Of a DNA stretch of 11,777 nucleotides, positions 7,437-11,777 are shown one piece after another (the first letter of the stretch is position 1; every line of letters begins with the position of its first letter). Source of the DNA: an uncultured Actinomyces sp. (GTDB taxonomy: Bacteria; Actinomycetota; Actinomycetes; Actinomycetales; Actinomycetaceae); assembly GCA_937926195.1 (NCBI GenBank), contig CALEXZ010000014.1, positions 1 through 11,777 of the forward strand. Direction: 5' to 3'. The position numbers and the translations under genes are program-made. The notes beneath the pieces were generated by a model. That model saw nothing but the letters and a program-made list of their open reading frames with translations, made no database searches and was not told the DNA's origin.

Positions 7437-7873
7437 GGTCGGCCTCCCTCGCACTGTTCCATAGAGAACCGATCCTCCCGCTCGAGCAGGACCTTGTCGC
7501 GTGCCGTCCCATGATCGGGCACGGACCTGGTACGCTCACCGTCACGCTCGACGGCGACAACCGGTTTTCCCGCTCCTCGTACCCGCTGCTGCGGACCGAG
7601 GGCGGCTGGATCCTCTTCGTCATCATGATGGTGGTCATCGCCGCTGTTGCGTGGAGACTGGCCCACCCGGTCTCCGGTCTTCACAACAAGGTCCTCGAAG
7701 GCGCGATCCTCGGCACCATGGTCTGCGCCATCAACCTCGGCAACGTCTTTCTTCACTACCCACTCGCCGTTGCCCTCGGTGCCGCTCTGTGGAGGGCAAG
7801 AGCCCCCCGCTCAGAGCAACACTTAGATTCCCTCCCCATCCCATTGTCCAGCGCGTCAGAACGACAGGCATGA
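7424..7873 (+). CDS. Short membrane protein, probable C-terminal remnant of a Wzy-type polymerase or O-antigen ligase
   Basis: A 149-residue frame that I read as a truncated gene. Residues 21-42 (EQDLVACRPMIGHGPGTL) resemble the loop of O-antigen polymerases and ligases where a glycine-rich GxGPGTL follows a Pro. It is followed by hydrophobic segments at about 61-80 (GGWILFVIMMVVIAAVAWRL) and 92-124. Intact family members have roughly 400 residues and ten or more membrane spans; here everything upstream is missing and the frame runs directly out of the preceding glycosyltransferase gene. The tail after residue 125 is polar and without family signature. The start is uncertain: GTG at 7424, or TTG at 7433 in a TTGA overlap with the upstream stop. 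GC and codon use are lower than in neighbours. It may instead be a small membrane protein of its own; function in its present form is doubtful. Confidence 0.5.
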   Translation: MLRLRSASLALFHREPILPLEQDLVACRPMIGHGPGTLTVTLDGDNRFSRSSYPLLRTEGGWILFVIMMVVIAAVAWRLAHPVSGLHNKVLEGAILGTMVCAINLGNVFLHYPLAVALGAALWRARAPRSEQHLDSLPIPLSSASERQA

Positions 7874-7885
7874 GAAGGGGACAGA

Positions 7886-8920
7886 ATGGCTCGGATTCAT
7901 ATTGCCGCCAACAACGGAGATGTTGGCGGCGGAGAAGTCATGCTCCTGGAGATCGCCGAGGCGGCGACCTCCCTCGGTCACGAGGTCCACGTCGTCGGCC
8001 CTGACGCCCAGGACGGTGTCCTGGCAGCCGCCGCGCAGCGCGGGCTTGAGGTGACCGCCCTGTCCCCGGAGCGCCGGGACTACATGCGCCAGCTACGTGA
8101 CTGGGACCGCCGACGCGACGGCGTCCTGTGGTGCAACGGTCTCGTGCCCGCGGTGGCGACCACCGGCCGCAGGAACAGGATCGTCCACCTCCACCAGGCC
8201 ACGAGCCGCTCCCACGTGGCAGCCGGCCGCACGGCCGCCCTCCGGTCCCTCGCCCTGCTCGTGCCCTCGCGGTCCATGGCGCGTCACTTCCCCACCGCGC
8301 AGGTCCTGCCCAACTGGGTCCAGCCCGTGAGGAGCCACGCCCGGAGCCGTGACCCGCAGGCACCGGTCGTCCTCGGATTCCTTGGACGCCCGTGCGCCGA
8401 CAAGGGCGTCCTCGTCCTCGCGCAGGCACTGCGGCTGCTCGACCTGGACGAGCCCGGACGCTACCGCCTGCTCCTGGCGGGCGAGCCCAGGTTCGTCTCG
8501 GAGCACGAGCGCGCCCGTATGGAGGCCGCCCTCGCCCCGGTGGCGCACCTCGTCGACCGGCCCGGGTGGATGAGCCGTGAGGACTTTTTCTCCCAGGTGG
8601 ACCTGGCGGTCTTCCCGTCCACGTGCCCGGAGTCCTTCGGTCTCATCGTCGCCGAGGCGATGAGCGCGGCAACCCCCTTCGTCATCTCCGACGCCGGGGC
8701 CCTGCCGGAGGTCGCCGGCGCCGACTACCCCTGGGTCGCGCGCGCTGGTTCCACGGCCTCGCTGCTGCGCACCATCCGGCTCGCTCTCACCGCCGAGCCC
8801 CAAGTGCGTTCCGCTGCGGCCGAGCACGCCCACAGCCGCTGGCAGGAGCAGTTCTCCCCCCAGGCGGGACGCATGCGTATGCGCTGCCTGCTCACCGACG
8901 TCCTGCCCGGGGAGGCATGA
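7886..8920 (+). CDS. Family 4 glycosyltransferase (GT-B fold)
   Basis: A 344-residue GT4 glycosyltransferase. The first Rossmann unit is IHIAANNGDVGGGEVMLLEI (4-23), with the glycine-rich acceptor loop. VHLHQATSRSHV (100-111), VPSRSMARHF (126-135) and LPNWV (141-145) lead to the donor domain: LGFLGRPCADKGVLVLAQAL (163-182), LLLAGEPRF (195-203), DRPGWMSREDFFSQVDLAVFP (from 224) and the full EX7E motif E249/E257 in STCPESFGLIVAEAM. The ATG at 7886 has AAGGGG at 7875-7880, five bases upstream. A 10-bp inverted repeat lies in codons 7-15. This gene restarts normal high-GC coding after the disturbed segment before it. The donor sugar cannot be assigned. Confidence 0.93.
   Translation: MARIHIAANNGDVGGGEVMLLEIAEAATSLGHEVHVVGPDAQDGVLAAAAQRGLEVTALSPERRDYMRQLRDWDRRRDGVLWCNGLVPAVATTGRRNRIVHLHQATSRSHVAAGRTAALRSLALLVPSRSMARHFPTAQVLPNWVQPVRSHARSRDPQAPVVLGFLGRPCADKGVLVLAQALRLLDLDEPGRYRLLLAGEPRFVSEHERARMEAALAPVAHLVDRPGWMSREDFFSQVDLAVFPSTCPESFGLIVAEAMSAATPFVISDAGALPEVAGADYPWVARAGSTASLLRTIRLALTAEPQVRSAAAEHAHSRWQEQFSPQAGRMRMRCLLTDVLPGEA
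7904..7930 (+). repeat. Perfect 10-bp inverted repeat (hairpin) inside the start of a glycosyltransferase gene
   Basis: The left arm GCCGCCAACA at 7904-7913 is the exact reverse complement of TGTTGGCGGC at 7921-7930, with a seven-base loop. It starts 18 bases after the ATG at 7886. No run of T follows, so it is not a classical terminator. It could slow early translation or be a by-product of the encoded Asn/Gly-rich acceptor loop. Confidence 0.6.
8911..8915 (+). promoter_or_regulatory. Ribosome binding site that decides the start at 8920
   Basis: GGAGG ends four bases before the ATG at 8920 and only one base before the ATG at 8917, both in the ATGATGA junction. The spacing favours 8920. The site lies inside the last codons of the upstream glycosyltransferase gene, consistent with translational coupling. 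Confidence 0.55.
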
Positions 8921-9870
8921 TGACCGCTTCCGTGCTCGCCTCCGTGATCGTTCCCAGCTACCGCGGCGAGGCCAAGCTGCGCACCCTGCTTCCGGCACTC
9001 GCCGCCCAGGACGCTGCGATGGGCAGCTTCGAGGTCGTCGTCGTCATCGACGGCCTGCTGGACGACTCCCCCTGCGTGGTCGCTCAGGCCGCCGCGCAAG
9101 GGCTGGCCGTGCGCACGGTCGTCCACGAGGAGAACCGGGGGCGGGTGCACGCCCTCAACTCCGGCTTCGAGGCGGCCCAGGGCGAGGTACTCATCCGCTG
9201 CGACGACGACCTTGAGCCGGCACCCGACTACGTCAGCGGCCACGTGGCCCGCCACCGCGCCGCCGCCCAGCCGGTGGGGGTGGTCGGCATCTATCTCGAC
9301 CGGCTGCCGCGCTCGCGCTACAGCACGGTCTACGGCTCGCCGCGCGAGGCGCGCCTGCGCGAGGGCGCCTACGTGGGCGAGGTGCCGACGTGGCGCTACT
9401 GGGCGGGCAACTGCTCCGTCACCCGCGCCACCTGGCGGCGGGTCGGGGGCTACGACACCACCTACACGCACTACGGCTGGGAGGACGTCGACTACGGCTA
9501 CCGCCTCCACCAGGCGGGGGTGCGCGTCGTGCTCGCCCCGGAGCTGGAGACCGTCCACCACGGGGCGGCGACCTCCACGTTGTCGCGCACGCTACGCGCC
9601 TACCACTCGGGAGCGGCCCGCACCACCTTCGAGGGCCTGCACCCGGGTGTGCTCGGCAGCCCGAGTGCGGGGACGGGCTGGTGGGGCGCCCTCGTGTCCG
9701 CCGCGACCCGCCTGTCCTCCGAGAGCCGGTACGAGCAGACCGCCGCCCTCATCGACCGCACGCTTCCCTACGTGCCCTCCGCCGTCGCGGAGAAGCTCGT
9801 CGCCCTTGCCGTTGAGTCAGCGTCCCTGGCGGGCTACGCCCACGCGGACACCGTCTCCGCCAGGTTCTGA
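8920..9870 (+). CDS. Family 2 glycosyltransferase with C-terminal galactosyltransferase-like segment
   Basis: A 316-residue GT-A glycosyltransferase. The nucleotide-binding strand is VLASVIVPSYRGE (5-17), followed by EVVVVIDGLLDDS (38-50) and NRGRVHALNSGFEAAQGEVLIRCDDDLEP (from 72), where DDD at 95-97 supplies the metal-binding DXD. The acceptor region RYWAGNCSVTRATWRRVGGYD (from 159) and GWEDVDYGYRLHQAG (186-200) match the WED-type motif of the second domain in chondroitin-polymerase-like and beta-1,4-galactosyltransferase-like enzymes. HH at 213-214 is the usual trailing histidine region. The preferred start is the second ATG (8920); 8917 would add one residue. The stop is followed after ten bases by the next GTG. 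The protein probably works in the cytoplasm on a lipid-linked acceptor; the sugar is not predictable. Confidence 0.93.
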   Translation: MTASVLASVIVPSYRGEAKLRTLLPALAAQDAAMGSFEVVVVIDGLLDDSPCVVAQAAAQGLAVRTVVHEENRGRVHALNSGFEAAQGEVLIRCDDDLEPAPDYVSGHVARHRAAAQPVGVVGIYLDRLPRSRYSTVYGSPREARLREGAYVGEVPTWRYWAGNCSVTRATWRRVGGYDTTYTHYGWEDVDYGYRLHQAGVRVVLAPELETVHHGAATSTLSRTLRAYHSGAARTTFEGLHPGVLGSPSAGTGWWGALVSAATRLSSESRYEQTAALIDRTLPYVPSAVAEKLVALAVESASLAGYAHADTVSARF

Positions 9871-9880
9871 GGAGGCTGCT

Positions 9881-11020
9881 GTGACGACCCGCCCACGCAT
9901 CGCTATCGCTCATGACTACCTCACCCAGCGCGGAGGGGCTGAGCGCGTCGTGCTCGCCATGCACCGCGCCTTCCCTCAGGCCCCGATCTACACGACGCTG
10001 TACAACCCGGAGACCACCTTCCCGGGCTTCGCCGACGCCGAGATCCACGTCAGCCCGCTCAACCGGCTGCGGGTCGCACGTGAGCACCACCGGGCCATGC
10101 TTCCGGTCCTCGCACCCGTCTCCTCAACCCTGCGGGTGGATGCCGAACTGACCATCGTGTCCTCCACGGGCTGGGCCCACGGCTTCGAGACCACCGGCAA
10201 GAGCCTGGTGTACTGCCACTCCCCCGCTCGCTTCCTCCACCTGCGCTCACAGTACCTGGGCAACGCCTCGCCCCTGAGCCTGCCGTCACTGGCCCTGGCC
10301 GCGCTGCGCCCCGCCCTGCTGCGCTGGGACCAGCGCGCGGCCCACCGGGCGGACAAGTACCTGGCGAACTCCAGCATCGTCGCCGAGCGCATCCACCGTG
10401 TCTACGGTATCGACGCCGAGGTCCTCTTCCCACCGGGAGGCGTGGACGCCGACGCCGAGCAGCGCCCGGTCCCCGAGATCGACTCCTGGGTGTCGGCGCA
10501 GGACGAGCGCCCCTACTACCTCGTGGTCTCGCGTCTCATGCCCTACAAGAAGGTCGACGTCGTTCTTGAGGCCTTCCGGCTCATGCCTGAGCGGCGTGTC
10601 GTCGTCGTCGGACGCGGGCCCGAGGCCGAGCGGCTCGCCGCCCTGGCCCCGGACAACGCACGTCTGCTGTCCGGCCTGGACGACGCGCAGATGCGCTGGC
10701 TCTACGCCCACGCGCGCGCGCTCATCGCCCCCGCTTTCGAGGACTTCGGTCTGACCCCTCTAGAGGCCTACGCCTTCGGGACCCCGGTGCTGGCCCGGCG
10801 AGGCGGAGGCTACCTGGACACCGTCATCGACGGGCTCAGCGGGCTGTTCTTCGACAGCTCGACCGTTGAGGACCTCACCGCCGCGGTACGCGCGGAGGCT
10901 CGCACCGACTGGGACCGGCAGGCGATCGTGGGCCACGGCAGCGCCTTCAGCGAGGCGCGGTTCTCCAGCGCCCTGCGCGCCCACGCGGAGCACATGCTCA
11001 CAGGAGGGAGGCGTTCGTGA
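9881..11020 (+). CDS. Family 4 glycosyltransferase, mannosyltransferase-like
   Basis: A 379-residue GT4 enzyme of the group that includes WbaZ-like mannosyltransferases. The N-terminus reads IAIAHDYLTQRGGAERVV (7-24), followed by IYTTLYNP (36-43). SLVYCHSPARFLH (108-120) and KYLANSSIVAERIHRVYG (159-176) are typical of this group. The donor domain has PYYLVVSRLMPYKKVDVVLE (211-230), VVVGRGPE (241-248) and the acidic motif FEDFGLTPLEAYAFGTPV (286-303), with E287 and E295 as the EX7E pair. The GTG at 9881 has GGAGG at 9871-9875, five bases before it. The upstream in-frame sequence is the out-of-frame shadow of the preceding gene, so the start is firm. The stop overlaps the next gene as GTGA. Mannose as donor is an inference from resemblance. 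Confidence 0.93.
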   Translation: MTTRPRIAIAHDYLTQRGGAERVVLAMHRAFPQAPIYTTLYNPETTFPGFADAEIHVSPLNRLRVAREHHRAMLPVLAPVSSTLRVDAELTIVSSTGWAHGFETTGKSLVYCHSPARFLHLRSQYLGNASPLSLPSLALAALRPALLRWDQRAAHRADKYLANSSIVAERIHRVYGIDAEVLFPPGGVDADAEQRPVPEIDSWVSAQDERPYYLVVSRLMPYKKVDVVLEAFRLMPERRVVVVGRGPEAERLAALAPDNARLLSGLDDAQMRWLYAHARALIAPAFEDFGLTPLEAYAFGTPVLARRGGGYLDTVIDGLSGLFFDSSTVEDLTAAVRAEARTDWDRQAIVGHGSAFSEARFSSALRAHAEHMLTGGRRS

Positions 11021-11777
11021 CCCGACGCAAGCTCCTGTACGCCGCCCGCTCATGCGCGCTGGTCTTTGACGTCGTCGGCATCGTGCTCGCCACGGTGCTC
11101 GCCCAGCACCTGCACCTGACCATCGACCTGTTCGGGGACGACGACGCGGCCGGCGGCGTGCTCGACGCCGCGCTGAGCATGACGCGGCCGCTCATCATCC
11201 TCGGGTGGATCTCCCTCATCGCCCTTCTGGGGGGCTACTCCGCCCGTGACTTCGACACCGGTGCCGAGATGTACCGGATCGTCTTCAACGCCTCGCTCAC
11301 TGCCGCGGGCGTCACCGCGATGATCCTGTTCTTCACCAAGTTCCCGATGTCCCGCGCCTTCATTCTCATCCTCTTCCTCTCCGGAGGCGTGCTGCTCGTG
11401 CTGGAGAGGGCTCTGGCACGCCGCCTCCTCCACGCCCTCTACCGCCGGGGCATCGGGGTGAAGAAAGTGCTTCTCATCGGACGACCCTCGGTTCTCGCCC
11501 CCCTCCTCCAGCGACTTCGCCGGCACACCTGGATGGGCCTGCGTCCCATCGGCGTCGTCGGCCCCACCCCGGAGGAAGCCGTGGCGCTCAACATCCCCGC
11601 GTACGCTCCCTCTGCGGGGCTGGTGAACCTCGCTCAGGCCTGCGGTGCGGACCTCATCCTCTTCGCCAGCGGCTCCGTTCCGCACACGACCGACTTCCGC
11701 CGATTCCTGTGGCAGTTCGAGGGAGGACACACGGAGCTCGCCGTCGCCTCCTCCATCGCGGACGTCGCCTCCGACCG
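11017..11777 (+). CDS. Polyprenyl-phosphate sugar-1-phosphate transferase, N-terminal part (3' truncated)
   Basis: An open frame that starts at GTG 11017, overlapping the previous stop, with AGGAGGGAGG at 11002-11011, and leaves the window after 253 residues. Four hydrophobic segments are visible at about 11-33, 56-74, 90-107 and 112-130. LLGGYSARDFDTGAEMYRI (70-88) is the loop typical of this family. From residue 145 (RRGIGVKKVLLIG) begins the soluble Rossmann-like, CoA-binding-type domain, with a second strand at ADLILFASGS (211-220). The layout matches the WbaP/WcaJ/CpsE group, which moves a sugar-1-phosphate from a nucleotide sugar to undecaprenyl phosphate and so starts repeat-unit synthesis. 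The catalytic C-terminal domain lies beyond the window and cannot be checked. The family call is good; the first sugar is unknown. Confidence 0.88.
   Translation, partial: MTRRKLLYAARSCALVFDVVGIVLATVLAQHLHLTIDLFGDDDAAGGVLDAALSMTRPLIILGWISLIALLGGYSARDFDTGAEMYRIVFNASLTAAGVTAMILFFTKFPMSRAFILILFLSGGVLLVLERALARRLLHALYRRGIGVKKVLLIGRPSVLAPLLQRLRRHTWMGLRPIGVVGPTPEEAVALNIPAYAPSAGLVNLAQACGADLILFASGSVPHTTDFRRFLWQFEGGHTELAVASSIADVASD

Noticed and set aside
9212..9880. A long upstream extension of the mannosyltransferase-like frame from 9212.
   Set aside because: It is the shadow of the GT2 gene at 8920-9870. GTG 9881 with GGAGG five bases upstream begins the family's N-terminal motif directly.
9871..9880. 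The longest clean gap in the second half of the operon, considered for a terminator or promoter.
   Set aside because: It is only ten bases and holds just a ribosome binding site. No hairpin with a T-run was seen in any intergenic gap of the window.
11434..11447. The 14-base string at 1-14 recurs here.
   Set aside because: Both copies encode the same ALYRR-like residues in unrelated proteins with preferred codons; it does not extend further and is best explained by chance.

Overview
The window comes from a high-GC Gram-positive bacterium, most likely an actinomycete (Actinomyces-like is a guess). The reasons are third-position GC bias in every gene, several GTG starts, strong GGAGG ribosome sites and stop/start overlaps. 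Every supported gene lies on the + strand, and the genes are packed almost without gaps. The region reads as the inner part of one cell-surface polysaccharide or glycoconjugate operon that uses a nonulosonic (sialic-acid-like) sugar.

Layout: 1-279 is the 3' end of an ABC transporter ATPase of the exporter/flippase type. 276-1253 is a family 2 glycosyltransferase and 1243-2250 a CgeB-like glycosyltransferase. 2256-3377 is an unclassified protein with GT-B-like features. 3392-4096 is a CMP-nonulosonate cytidylyltransferase (NeuA family). 4093-6351 is a 752-residue fusion of a CBS pair, a NeuB-type synthase, a SAF domain and a xylose-isomerase-like TIM barrel. 6348-7436 is a GT4 glycosyltransferase. 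7424-7873 is a short membrane protein that looks like the C-terminal remnant of a Wzy-type polymerase. 7886-8920 (GT4), 8920-9870 (GT2) and 9881-11020 (GT4) are further glycosyltransferases. 11017-11777 is the 5' part of a polyprenyl-phosphate sugar-1-phosphate transferase that runs off the window.

How the genes would work together (inference): the membrane phosphotransferase loads the first sugar on undecaprenyl phosphate, and the set of glycosyltransferases extends it. The NeuB fusion and the NeuA protein make a CMP-activated nonulosonate. The 2256-3377 protein is the best local candidate for transferring it, and the ABC transporter could flip or export the product. No NeuC-type epimerase, acetyltransferase, intact polymerase or Wzx flippase is visible.

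The most unusual item is the four-module NeuB fusion, whose C-terminal barrel keeps a plausible metal site. Two stretches of lower GC, near 3230-3300 and 7440-7920, bracket the neuA/neuB/GT4 block. That pattern suggests it was exchanged as a cassette, with the broken polymerase gene at one edge. No RNA genes, insertion sequences, CRISPR arrays or convincing terminators were seen, and no stretch over 300 bases lacks a gene.
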